Shown here: positions 9,901 to 21,805 of the stretch, piece by piece
How positions within the stretch are numbered: the first letter of the stretch is position 1
How the letters are laid out: each line of letters begins with the position of its first letter
NCBI RefSeq assembly: GCF_027744825.2
Contig: NC_071351.1
Coordinates: forward strand, 16,319,001 to 16,383,000
Reading direction: 5' to 3'
DNA length: 64,000 nucleotides
DNA from: Synchiropus splendidus
Lineage: Eukaryota > Chordata > Actinopteri > Syngnathiformes > Callionymidae
Made by a program: the position numbers and the translations under genes
The notes under the pieces: model-generated
Told to the model about the DNA's origin: nothing
Databases searched by the model: none
The model's input: the letters and a program-made list of their open reading frames with translations, nothing else

Positions 9901-12900
9901 TCGCTGAAAAGTTATGGCACAATGCACAAAAACGCTTTTCAGCCTGAGATAAGGTGGGTTTCGGAACGCCAAACATAAAAGTGTTGATAACTTTCGAAAA
10001 ACACGTCGGACTGCTTAGATTTGATGTGCACCTAGTAGAAAGACCCTATCTGCTATAGTGGGAGGTTAAAATTCCATGTTCTGAAGCTTCCCTAAGAAGT
10101 TTTGGCACAATGCACAAGAACGCTTTTCAGCCTGAGATAAAGTGGGTTTCGGAACGCCAAACATAAACGTGTTGATAACTTTCGAAAAACACTTCAGACA
10201 GCTTAGATTTGATGTGCAACTACTAGAAAGACCCTTTCTGCTATAGTGGGAGGTTAAAATTTCATGTTCTGAAGCTTCCCTGAAAAGTTATGGCACAATG
10301 CACAAAAACGCTTTTCAGCCTGAGATAAGGTGGGTTTCGGAAAGCCAAACATAAAAGTGTTGATAACTTTCGAAAAACACTTCAGACAGCTTAGATTTGA
10401 TATGCAACTACTAGAAAGACCCTTTCTGCTATAGTGGGAAGTTAAAATTTCATGTTCTGAAGCTTCCCTGAAAAGTTATGGTACAATGCACAAAAACGCT
10501 TTTCAGACTGAGATAAGGTGGGTTTCGGAACACCAAACATAAAAGTGTTGATAACTTTCGAAAAACACTTCAGACAGCTTAGATTTGATGTGCACCTACT
10601 AGAAAGACCCTATCTGCTACAGTGGGAGGTTAAAATTCTATGTTCTGAAGCTTCCCTGAAAAGTTATGGCACAATGCACAGAAACGCGTTTCAGCCTGAG
10701 ATAAGGTGGGTTACGGAACGCCAAACACAAAAGTGTTGATAACTTTCGAAAAACACTTCAGACAGCTTAGATTTGATGTGCAACTACTAGAAAGACCCTT
10801 TCTGCTATAGTGGGAGGTTAAAATTTCATGTTCTGAAGCTTCCCTGAAAAGTTATGGCACAATGCACAAAAACGCTTTTCAGCCTGAGATAAGGTGGGTT
10901 TCGGAACGCCAAACATAAAAGTGTTGATAACTTTCGAAAAACACTTCAGACAGCTCAGATTTGATATGCAACTACTAGAAAGACCCTTTCTGCTATAGTG
11001 GGAGGTTAAAATTTCATGTTCTGAAGCTTCCCTGAAAAGTTATGGTACAATGCACAAAAACGCTTTTCAGACTGAGATAAGGTGGGTTTCAGAACACCAA
11101 ACATAAAAGTGTTGATAACTTTCGAAAAACACTTCAGACAGCTTAGATTTGATGTGCAACTACTAGAAAAACCCTTTCTGCTATAGTGGGAGGTTAAAAT
11201 TTCATGTTCTGAAGCTTCCCTGAAAAGGTATGGCACAATGCACAAAAACGCTTTTCAGCCTGAGATAAGGTGGGTTTCGGAACGCCAAACATAAAAGTGT
11301 TGATAACTTTCGAAAAACACTTCAGACAGCTTAGATTTGATGTGCAACTACTAGAAAGACCCTTTCTGCTATAGTGGGAGGTTAAAATTTCATGTTCTGA
11401 AGCTTCCCTGAAAAGTTATGGCACAATGCACAAAAACGCTTTTCAGCCTGAGATAAGGTGGGTTTCGGAACGCCAAACATAAAAGTGTTGATCACTTTCG
11501 AAAAACACTTCAGACAGCTTAGGTTTGATGTGCAACTACTAGAAAGACCCTTTCTGCTATAGTGGGAGGTTAAAATTTCATGTTCTGAAGCTTCCCTGAA
11601 AAGTTATGGCACAATGCACAAAAACGCTTTTCAGCCTCAGATAAGGTGGGTTTCGGAACGCCAAACATAAAAGTGTTGATAACTTTCGAAAAACACTTCA
11701 GACAGCTTAGATTTGATGTGCAACTACTACAAAGACCCTTTCTGCTATAGTGGGAGGTTAAAATTTTATGTTCTGAAGCTTCCCTGAAAAGTTATGGCAC
11801 AATGCACAAAAACGCTTTTCAGCCTGCGATAAGGTGGGTTTCGGAACGCTAAACATAAAAGTGTTAATAACTTTCGAAAAACACTTCAGACAGCTTAGAT
11901 GTGATGTGCAACTACTAGAAAGACCCTTTCTGCTATAGTGGGAGGTTAAAACTTCATGTTCTGAAGCTTCCCTGAAAAGTTATGGCACAATGCACAAAAA
12001 CGCTTTTCAGACTGAGATAAGGTGGGTTTCGGAACGCCAAACATAAAAATGTTGATAACTTTCGAAAAACACTTCAGACAGCTTAGATTTGATGTGCAAC
12101 TACTAGAAAGACCCTTTCTGCTATAGTGGGAGGTTAAAATTTCATGTTCTGAAGCTTCCCTGAAAAGTTATGGCACAATGCACAAAAACGCTTTTCAGCC
12201 TGAGATAAGGTGGGTTTCGGAACGCCAAACATAAAAGTGTTGATAACTTTCCAAAAACACTTCAGACATTTTAGATTTTATGTGCAACTACTAGAAAGAC
12301 CCTTTCTGCTATAGTGGGAAGTTAAAATTTCATGTTCTGAAGCTTCCCTAAAAAGTTATGGCACAATGCACAAATACGCTTTTCAGCCTGAGATAAGGTG
12401 GGTTTCGGAACGCCAAACATAAAAGTGTTGATAACTTTCGAAAAACACGTCGGACTCCTTAGATTTTATGTGCACCTACTAGAAAGACCCTTTCTGCTAT
12501 AGTGGGAGGTTAAAATTTCATGTTCTGAAGCTTCCCTGAAAAGGTATGGCACAATGCACAAAAACGCTTTTCAGCCTGAGATAAGGTGGGTTTCGGAACG
12601 CCAAACATAAAAATGTTGATAACTTTCGAAAAACACTTCAGACAGCTTAGATTTGATGTGCAACTACTAGAAAGACCCTTTCTGCTATAGTGGGAGGTTA
12701 AAATTTCATGTTCTGAAGCTTCCCTGAAAAGTTATGGCACAATGCACAAAAACGCTTTTCAGCCTGAGATAAGGTGGGTTTCGGAACGCCAAACATAAAA
12801 GTGTTGATAACTTTCGAAAAACACTTCAGACAGCTTAGATTTGATGTGCAACTACTAGAAAGACCCTTTCTGCTATAGTGGGAGGTTAAAATTTCATGTT

Positions 12901-15900
12901 CTGAAGCTTCCCTGAAAAGTTATGGCACAATGCAAAAAAACGCTTTTCAGCCTGAGATAAGGTGGGTTTCGGAACGCCAAACATGAAAGTGTTGATCACT
13001 TTCGAAAAACACTTCAGACAGCTTAGGTTTGATGTGCAACTACTAGAAAGACCCTTTCTGCTATAGTGGGAGGTTAAAATTTCATGTTCTGAAGCTTCCC
13101 TGAAAAGTTATGGCACAATGCACAAAAACGCTTTTCAGCCTGAGATAAGGTGGGTTTCGGAACGCCAAACATAAAAGTGTTGATAACTTTCCAAAAACAC
13201 TTCAGACATTTTAGATTTTATGTGCAACTACTAGAAAGACCCTTTCTGCTATAGTGGGAAGTTAAAATTTCATGTTCTGAAGCATCCCTAAAAAGTTATG
13301 GCACAATGCACAAATACGCTTTTCAGCCTGAGATAAGGTGGGTTTCGGAACGCCAAACATAAAAGTGTTGATAACTTTCGAAAAACACGTCGGACTCCTT
13401 AGATTTTATGTGCACCTACTAGAAAGACCCTTTCTGCTATAGTGGGAGGTTAAAATTTCATGTTCTGAAGCTTCCCTGAAAAGGTATGGCACAATGCACA
13501 AAAACGCTTTTCAGCCTGAGATAAGGTGGGTTTCGGAACGCCAAACATAAAAGTGTTGATAACTTTCGAAAAACACTTCAGACAGCTTAGATTTGATGTG
13601 CAACTACTAGAAAGACCCTTTCTGCTATAGTGGGAGGTTAAAATTTCATGTTCTGAAGCTTCCCTGAAAAGTTATGGCACAATGCACAAAAACGCTTTTC
13701 AGCCTGAGATAAGGTGGGTTTCGGAACGCCAAACATAAAAGTGTTGATCACTTTCGAAAAACACTTCAGACAGCTTAGATTTGATGTGCAACTACTAGAA
13801 AGACCCTTTCTGCTATAGTGGGAGGTTAAAATTTCATGTTCTGAAGGTTCCCTGAAAAGTTATGGCACAATGCACAAAAACGCTTTTCAGCCTCAGATAA
13901 GGTGGGTTTCGGAACGCCAAACATAAAAGTGTTGATAACTTTCGAAAAACACTTCAGACAGCTTAGATTTGATGTGCAACTACTACAAAGACCCTTTCTG
14001 CTATAGTGGGAGGTTAAAATTTCATGTTCTGAAGCTTCCCTGAAAAGTTATGGCACAATGCACAAAAACGCTTTTCAGCCTCAGATAAGGTGGGTTTCGG
14101 AACGCCAAACATAAAAGTGTTGATAACTTTCGAAAAACACTTCAGACAGCTTAGATTTGATGTGCAACTACTACAAAGACCCTTTCTGCTATAGTGGGAG
14201 GTTAAAATTTCATGTTCTGAAGCTTCCCTGAAAAGTTATGGCACAATGCACAAAAACGCTTTTCAGCCTGCGATAAGGTGGGTTTCGGAACGCTAAACAT
14301 AAAAGTGTTAATAACTTTCGAAAAACACTTCAGACAGCTTAGATGTGATGTGCAACTACTAGAAAGACCCTTTCTGCTATAGTGGGAGGTTAAAACTTCA
14401 TGTTCTGAAGCTTCCCTGAAAAGTTATGGCACAATGCACAAAAACGCTTTTCAGACTGAGATAAGGTGGGTTTCGGAACGCCAAACATAAAAATGTTGAT
14501 AACTTTCGAAAAACACTTCAGACAGCTTAGATTTGATGTGCAACTACTAGAAAGACCCTTTCTGCTATAGTGGGAGGTTAAAATTTCATGTTCTGAAGCT
14601 TCCCTGAAAAGTTATGGCACAATGCACAAAAACGCTTTTCAGCCTGAGATAAGGTGGGTTTCGGAACGCCAAACATAAAAGTGTTGATAACTTTCCAAAA
14701 ACACTTCAGACATTTTAGATTTTATGTGCAACTACTAGAAAGACCCTTTCTGCTATAGTGGGAAGTTAAAATTTCATGTTCTGAAGCTTCCCTAAAAAGT
14801 TATGGCACAATGCACAAATACGCTTTTCAGCCTGAGATAAGGTGGGTTTCGGAACGCCAAACATAAAAGTGTTGATAACTTTCGAAAAACACGTCGGACT
14901 CCTTAGATTTTATGTGCACCTACTAGAAAGACCCTTTCTGCTATAGTGGGAGGTTAAAATTTCATGTTCTGAAGCTTCCCTGAAAAGGTATGGCACAATG
15001 CACAAAAACGCTTTTCAGCCTGAGATAAGGTGGGTTTCGGAACGCCAAACATAAAAGTGTTGATAACTTTCGAAAAACACTTCAGACAGCTTAGATTTGA
15101 TGTGCAACTACTAGAAAGACCCTTTCTGCTATAGTGGGAGGTTAAAATTTCATGTTCTGAAGCTTCCCTGAAAAGTTATGGCACAATGCACAAAAACGCT
15201 TTTCAGCCTGAGATAAGGTGGGTTTCGGAACGCCAAACATAAAAGTGTTGATCACTTTCGAAAAACACTTCAGACAGCTTAGATTTGATGTGCAACTACT
15301 AGAAAGACCCTTTCTGCTATAGTGGGAGGTTAAAATTTCATGTTCTGAAGCTTCCCTGAAAAGGTATGGCACAATGCACAAAAACGCTTTTCAGCCTGAG
15401 ATAAGGTGGGTTTCGGAACGCCAAACATAAAAGTGTTGATAACTTTCGAAAAACACTTCAGACAGCTTAGATTTGATGTGCAACTACTAGAAAGACCCTT
15501 TCTGCTATAGTGGGAGGTTAAAATTTCATGTTCTGAAGCTTCCCTGAAAAGTTATGGCACAATGCACAAAAACGCTTTTCAGCCTGAGATAAGGTGGGTT
15601 TCGGAACGCCAAACATAAAAGTGTTGATCACTTTCGAAAAACACTTCAGACAGCTTAGGTTTGATGTGCAACTACTAGAAAGACCCTTTCTGCTATAGTG
15701 GGAGGTTAAAATTTCATGTTCTGAAGCTTCCCTGAAAAGTTATGGCACAATGCACAAAAACGCTTTTCAGCCTCAGATAAGGTGGGTTTCGGAACGCCAA
15801 ACATAAAAGTGTTGATAACTTTCGAAAAACACTTCAGACAGCTTAGATTTGATGTGCAACTACTACAAAGACCCTTTCTGCTATAGTGGGAGGTTAAAAT

Positions 15901-16668
15901 TTCATGTTCTGAAGCTTCCCTGAAAAGTTATGGCACAATGCACAAAAACGCTTTTCAGCCTGCAATAAGGTGGGTTTCGGAACGCTAAACATAAAAGTGT
16001 TAATAACTTTCGAAAAACACTTCAGACAGCTTAGATGTGATGTGCAACTACTAGAAAGACCCTTTCTGCTATAGTGGGAGGTTAAAACTTCATGTTCTGA
16101 AGCTTCCCTGAAAAGTTATGGCACAATGCACAAAAACGCTTTTCAGCCTGAGATAAGGTGGGTTTCGGAACGCCAAACATAAAAATGTTGATAACTTTCG
16201 AAAAACACTTCAGACAGCTTAGATTTGATGTGCAACTACTAGAAAGACCCTTTCTGCTATAGTGGGAGGTTAAAATTTCATGTTCTGAAGCTTCCCTGAA
16301 AAGTTATGGCATAATGCACAAAAGCGCTTTTCAGCCTGAGATAAGGTGGGTTTCGGAACGCCAAACATAAAAGTGTTGATAACTTTCCAAAAACACTTCA
16401 GACATTTTAGATTTTATGTGCAACTACTAGAAAGACCCTTTCTGCTATAGTGGGAAGTTAAAATTTCATGTTCTGAAGCTTCCCTAAAAAGTTATGGCAC
16501 AATGCACAAATACGCTTTTCAGCCTGAGATAAGGTGGGTTTCGGAACGCCAAACATAAAAGTGTTGATAACTTTCGAAAAACACGTCGGACTCCTTAGAT
16601 TTTATGTGCACCTACTAGAAAGACCCTTTCTGCTATAGTGGGAGGTTAAAATTTCATGTTCTGAAGCT
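9901..16668. repeat. Large block A, copy 2 (6768 bp, 36 monomers)
   Basis: It follows copy 1 directly in the same orientation. The offset to copy 1 is 7144 bp until about 13140, then 6580 bp (three monomers absent) until about 14450, then 6768 bp (one monomer extra) to the end. Rare shared variants confirm homology through the steps: GCATCCCTA at 6701 and 13281, GAAGGTTC at 7261 and 13841, TGCAATAA at 9193 and 15961, and GCATAATG at 9541 and 16309. Point differences between copies are few, so the duplication is recent relative to monomer divergence. Confidence 0.9.
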
Positions 16669-17106
16669 TCCCTGAAAAGGTATGGCACAATGCACAAAAA
16701 CGCTTTTCAGCCTGAGATAAGGTGGGTTTCGGAACGCCAAACATAAAAGTGTTGATAACTTTCGAAAAACACTTCAGACAGCTTAGATTTGATGTGCAAC
16801 TACTAGAAAGACCCTTTCTGCTATAGTGGGAGGTTAAAATTTCATGTTCTGAAGCTTCCCTGAAAAGTTATGGCACAATGCACAAAAACGCTTTTCAGCC
16901 TGAGATAAGGTGGGTTTCGGAACGCCAAACATAAAAGTGTTGATCACTTTCGAAAAACACTTCAGACAGCTTAGATTTGATGTGCAACTACTAGAAAGAC
17001 CCTTTCTGCTATAGTGGGAGGTTAAAATTTCATGTTCTGAAGGTTCCCTGAAAAGTTATGGCACAATGCACAAAAACGCTTTTCAGCCTCAGATAAGGTG
17101 GGTTTC
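11467..17106. repeat. Eight-monomer HOR continuing through block A copy 2 and beyond it
   Basis: The same ordered types as in copy 1, with type 2 landmarks at 11825, 14269 and 15961 (13- and 9-monomer spacings caused by monomer loss and gain). HOR-type monomers persist past 16668: GATCAC with GAAGGTTC near 16940-17041, then a CTACAAAG monomer at 17107 that switches to AAAACTTC and leaves the HOR pattern. The HOR therefore ends by recombination into a different monomer type, not at unrelated DNA. Confidence 0.85.
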
Positions 17107-18798
17107 GGAACGCCAAACATAAAAGTGTTGATAACTTTCGAAAAACACTTCAGACAGCTTAGATTTGATGTGCAACTACTACAAAGACCCTTTCTGCTAT
17201 AGTGGGAGGTTAAAACTTCATGTTCTGAAGCTTCCCTGAAAAGTTATGGCACAATGCACAAAAACGCTTTTCAGCCGGAGATAAGGTGGGTTTCGGAACG
17301 CCAAACATAAAAGTGTTGATAACTTTCGAAAAACACTTCAGACAGCTTAGATTTGATGTGCAACTACTAGAAAGACACTTTCTGCTATAGTGGGAGGTTA
17401 AAATTTTATGTTCTGAAGCTTCCCTGAAAAGTTATGGCACAATGCACAAAAATGCTTTTCAGCCTGAGATAAGGTGGGTTTCGGAACGCCAAACATAAAA
17501 GTGTTGATAACTTTCGAAAAACACTTCAGACAGCTTAGATTTGATGTGCAACTACTAGAAAGATACTTTCTGCTATAGTGGGAGGTTAAAATTTTATGTT
17601 CTGAAGCTTCCCTGAAAAGTCATGGCACAATGCACAAAAACGCTTTTCTGCCTGAGATAAGGTGGGTTTCGGAACGCCAAACATAAAAATGTTGATGACT
17701 TTCGAAAAACACTTCAGACAGCTTAGATTTGATGTGCAACTACTAGAAAGACCCTTTCTGCTATAGTGGGAGGTTAAAATTTCATGTTCTGAAGCTTCCC
17801 TGAAAAGTTATGGCACAATGCACAAAAACGCTTTTCAGCCTGAGATGAGGTGGGTTTCGGAACGCCAAACATAAACGTGTTGAAAACTTTCGAAAAACAG
17901 TTCAGACAGCTTAGATTTGATGTGCAACTACTATAAAGACCCTTTCTGCTATAGTGGGAAGTTAAAACTTCATGTTCTGAAGCTTCCCTGAAAAGTTATG
18001 GCACAATGCACAAAAACGCTTTTCAGCCTGAGATAAGGTGGGTTTCGGAACGCCAAACATAAACGTGTTGATAACTTTCGAAAAACACTTCAGACAGCTT
18101 AGATTTGATGTGCAACTAATATTAAGACCCTTTCTGCTATAGTGGGAGGTTAAAAATTCATGTTCTGAAGCTTCCCTGAAAAGTTATGGCACAATGCACA
18201 AAAACGCCTTTTAGCCTGAGATAAGTTGGGTTTCGGAACGCCAAACATAAAAGTGTTGATAACTTTCGAAAAACACTTCAGACAGCTTAGATTTGATGTG
18301 CAACTACTAGAAAGACCCTTTCTGCTATAGTGGGAGGTTAAAATTTCAAGTTCTGAAGCTTCCCTGAAAAGATATGGTACAATGCACAAAAACGCTTTTC
18401 AGCCTGAGATAAGGTGGGTTTCGGAACGCCAAACATAAAAGTGTTGATAACTTTCGAAAAACACTTCAGACAGCTTAGATTTGATGTGCAACTACTAGAA
18501 AGACCCTTTCTGCTATAGTGGGAGGTTAAAATTTCATGTTCTGAAGCTTCCCTGAAAAGTTATGGCACAATGCACAAAAACGCTTTTCAGCCTGAGATAA
18601 GGTGGGTTTCGGAACGCCAAACATAAAAGTGTTGATAACTTTCGAAAAACACTTCAGACAGCTTAGATTTGATGTGCAACTACTAGAAAGACCCTTTCTG
18701 CTATAGTGGGAGGTTAAAATTTCATGTTCTGAAGCTTCCCTGAAAAGTTATGGCACAATGCACTAAAACGCTTTTCAGCCTGAGATAAGGTGGGTTTC
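17107..18798. repeat. Mixed monomers between the 8-mer HOR and the 751-bp units
   Basis: Nine monomers. Two adjacent copies (17295, 17483) share a mutated CCCTTTCTG box (ACACTTTCTG, ATACTTTCTG) and ATTTTATG. Two more (17859, 18047) have CATAAACGTG, and the second carries AACTAATATTAAG at about 18115. That form, followed by a TTCAAGTTCTG/GATATGG monomer, is seen again only at about 44797 and 46671. The remainder is near consensus. Confidence 0.8.
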
Positions 18799-19549
18799 GG
18801 AACGCCAAACATAAAAGTGTTGATAACTTTCGAAAAACACTTCAGACAGCTTAGATTTGATGTGCAACTACTAGAAAGACCCTTTCTGCTATAGCGGGAG
18901 GTTAAAATTTCATGTTCTGAAGCTTCCCTGAAAAGTTGTGGCACAATGCACAAAAACGCTTTTCAGCCTGAGATAAGGTGGGTTTTGGAACGGCAAACAT
19001 AAACGTGTTGATAACTTTCGAAAAACACTTCAGACAGCTTAGATTTGATGTGCAACTACTAGAAAGACCCTTTCTGCTATAGTGGGAGGTTAAAATTTCA
19101 TGTTCTGAAGCTTCCCTGAAAAGTTATGGCACAATGCACAAAAACGCTTTTCAGCCCGAGATAAGGTGGGTTTCGGAACTCCAATCATAAAAATGTTGAT
19201 AACTTTCAAAAAACACTTCAGACAGCTTAGATTTGATGTGCAACTACTAGAAAGACCCTTTCTGCTATAGTGGGAGGTTAAAATTTCATGTTCTGAAGCT
19301 TCCCTGAAAAGTTATGGCACAATGCACAAAAACGCCTTTCAGCCTTAGATAAGGGGGGTTCGGAACGCCAAACATAAAAGTGTTGATAACTTTCGAAAAA
19401 CACTTCAGACAGCTTAGATTTGATGTGCAACTACTAGAAAGACCCTTTCTGCTATAGTGGGAGGTTAAAATTTCATGTTCTGAAGCTTCCCTGAAAAGTT
19501 ATGGCACAATGCGTAAAAACGCTTTTCAGCCTGAGATAAGGTGGGTTTC
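18799..19549. repeat. Four-monomer unit (751 bp), first occurrence
   Basis: Ordered types: CTATAGCGGG with GTTGTGG (18799); GGAACGGC with CATAAACGTG (18987); CCAATCAT with CTTTCAAAAAAC, ending GGGGGGTTC (19175, 187 bp); near-consensus ending in GCGTAAAAACG (19362). The total is 751 because one monomer is a base short. The set recurs at 24250, 25001, 29511 and 32703. Confidence 0.88.
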
Positions 19550-19925
19550 GGAACGCCAAACATAAAAGTGTTGATAACTTTCGAAAAACACTTCAGACAG
19601 CTTAGATTTGATGTGCAACTACTAGAAAGACCCTTTCTGCTATAGTGGGAGGTTAAAATTTCATGTTCTGAAGCTTCCGTGAAAAGTTATGGCACAATGC
19701 ACAAAAACGCTTTTCAGCCTGAGATAAGGTGGGTTTCGGAACGCCAAACATAAAAGTGTTGATAACTTTCGAAAAACACTTCAGACAGCTTAGATTTGAT
19801 GTGCAACTACTAGAAAGACCCTTTCTGCTATAGTGGGAGGTTAAAATTTCATGTTCTGAAGCTTCCCTGAAAAGTTATGGCACAATGCACTAAAACGCTT
19901 TTCAGCCTGAGATAAGGTGGGTTTC
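19550..19925. repeat. Two near-consensus monomers linking the 751-bp unit to the dimer tract
   Basis: Monomers at 19550 and 19738 are close to consensus. The first has TCCGTGAAAAG at about 19677, the second GCACTAAAACG at about 19889. Nothing else is present. Confidence 0.8.
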
Positions 19926-21805
19926 GGAACGCCAAACATAAAAGTGTTAATAACTTTCGAAAAACACCTCAGACAGCTTAGATTTGATGTGCAACTACTA
20001 CAAAGACCCTATCTGCTATAGTGGGAGGTTAAAATTTCATGTTCTGAAGCTTCCCTGAAAAGTTATGGCACAATGCACAAAAACGCTTTTCAGCCTGAGA
20101 TAAGGTGGGTTTCGGAACGCCAAACATAAAAGTGTTGATAACTGTCGAAAAACACTTCAGACAGCTTAGATTTGATGTGCAGCTACTAGAAAGACCCTTT
20201 CTGCTATAGTGGGAGGTTAACATTTCATGTTCTGAAGCTTCCCTGAAAAGTTATGGTACAATGCACAAAAACGCTTTTCAGCCTGAGATAAGGTGGGTTT
20301 TGGAACGCCAAACATAAAAGTGTTGATAACTTTCGAAAAACACTTCAGACAGCTTAGATTTGATGTGCAACTACTAGAAAGACCCTATCTGCTATAGTGG
20401 GAGGTTAAAATTTCATGTTCTGAAGCTTCCCTGAAAAGTTATGGCACAATGCACAAAAACGCTTTTCAGCCTGAGATAAGGTGGGTTTCGGAACGCCAAA
20501 CATAAAAGTGTTGATAACTGTCGAAAAACACTTCAGACAGCTTAGATTTGATGTGCAGCTACTAGAAAGACCCTTTCTGCTATAGTGGGAGGTTAACATT
20601 TCATGTTCTGAAGCTTCCCTGAAAAGTTATGGTACAATGCACAAAAACGCTTTTCAGCCTGAGATAAGGTGGGTTTCGGAACGCCAAACATAAAAGTGTT
20701 GATAACTTTCGAAAAACACTTCAGACAGCTTAGATTTGATGTGCAACTACTAGAAAGACCCTTTCTGCTATAGTGGGAGGTTAAAATTTCATGTTCTGAA
20801 GCTTCCCTGAAAAGTTATGGCACAATGCACAAAAACGCTTTTCAGCCTGAGATAAGGTGGGTTTCGGAACGCCAAACATAAAAGTGTTGATAACTGTCGA
20901 AAAACACTTCAGACAGCTTAGATTTGATGTGCAGCTACTAGAAAGACCCTTTCTGCTATAGTGGGAGGTTAACATTTCATGTTCTGAAGCTTCCCTGAAA
21001 AGTTATGGTACAATGCACAAAAACGCTTTTCAGCCTGAGATAAGGTGGGTTTTGGAACGCCAAACATAAAAGTGTTGATAACTTTCGAAAAACACTTCAG
21101 ACAGCTTAGATTTGATGTGCAACTACTAGAAAGACCCTATCTGCTATAGTGGGAGGTTAAAATTTCATGTTCTGAAGCTTCCCTGAAAAGTTATGGCACA
21201 ATGCACAAAAACGCTTTTCAGCCTGAGATAAGGTGGGTTTCGGAACGCCAAACATAAAAGTGTTGATAACTGTCGAAAAACACTTCAGACAGCTTAGATT
21301 TGATGTGCAGCTACTAGAAAGACCCTTTCTGCTATAGTGGGAGGTTAACATTTCATGTTCTGAAGCTTCCCTGAAAAGTTATGGTACAATGCACAAAAAC
21401 GCTTTTCAGCCTGAGATAAGGTGGGTTTTGGAACGCCAAACATAAAAGTGTTGATAACTTTCGAAAAACACTTCAGACAGCTTAGATTTGATCTGCAACT
21501 ACTAGAAAGACCCTATCTGCTATAGTGGGAGGTTAAAATTTCATGTTCTGAAGCTTCCCTGAAAAGTTATGGCACAATGCACAAAAACGCTTTTCAGCCT
21601 GAGATAAGGTGGGTTTCGGAACGCCAAACATAAAAGTGTTGATAACTGTCGAAAAACACTTCAGACAGCTTAGATTTGATGTGCAGCTACTAGAAAGACC
21701 CTTTCTGCTATAGTGGGAGGTTAACATTTCATGTTCTGAAGCTTCCCTGAAAAGTTATGGTACAATGCACAAAAACGCTTTTCAGCCTGAGATAAGGTGG
21801 GTTTC
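19926..21805. repeat. Dimeric unit (376 bp) in five tandem copies
   Basis: Exactly 1880 bp. Each dimer pairs a monomer usually with GACCCTATCTG and a monomer with AACTGTCG, GTGCAGCTAC, GTTAACATTT and GGTACAATG. AACTGTCG falls at 20141, 20517, 20893, 21269 and 21645, each 376 bp apart. The copies are almost identical, differing for example by GTTTTGG versus GTTTCGG at the unit end and GATCTGC near 21490, so the expansion is young. The first dimer is a hybrid whose left monomer has GTTAATAAC and CTACAAAG. Confidence 0.93.

Noticed and set aside
9963..10150. CENP-B box in the variable segment (TTTCGAAAAACACGTCGG)
   Set aside because: Compared with NTTCGNNNNANNCGGGN, the CGTCGG form matches TTCG, the A and CG but not the last two G positions, and the common ACTTCAG form matches fewer. 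It is not a bona fide box, though binding by another factor is not excluded.
20029..21727. Five identical 64-codon minus-strand frames at 376-bp spacing suggesting a tandem gene cluster
   Set aside because: The start codon comes from the TTAACATTT variant of the dimer's second monomer. Identity reflects recent dimer amplification, not coding constraint.
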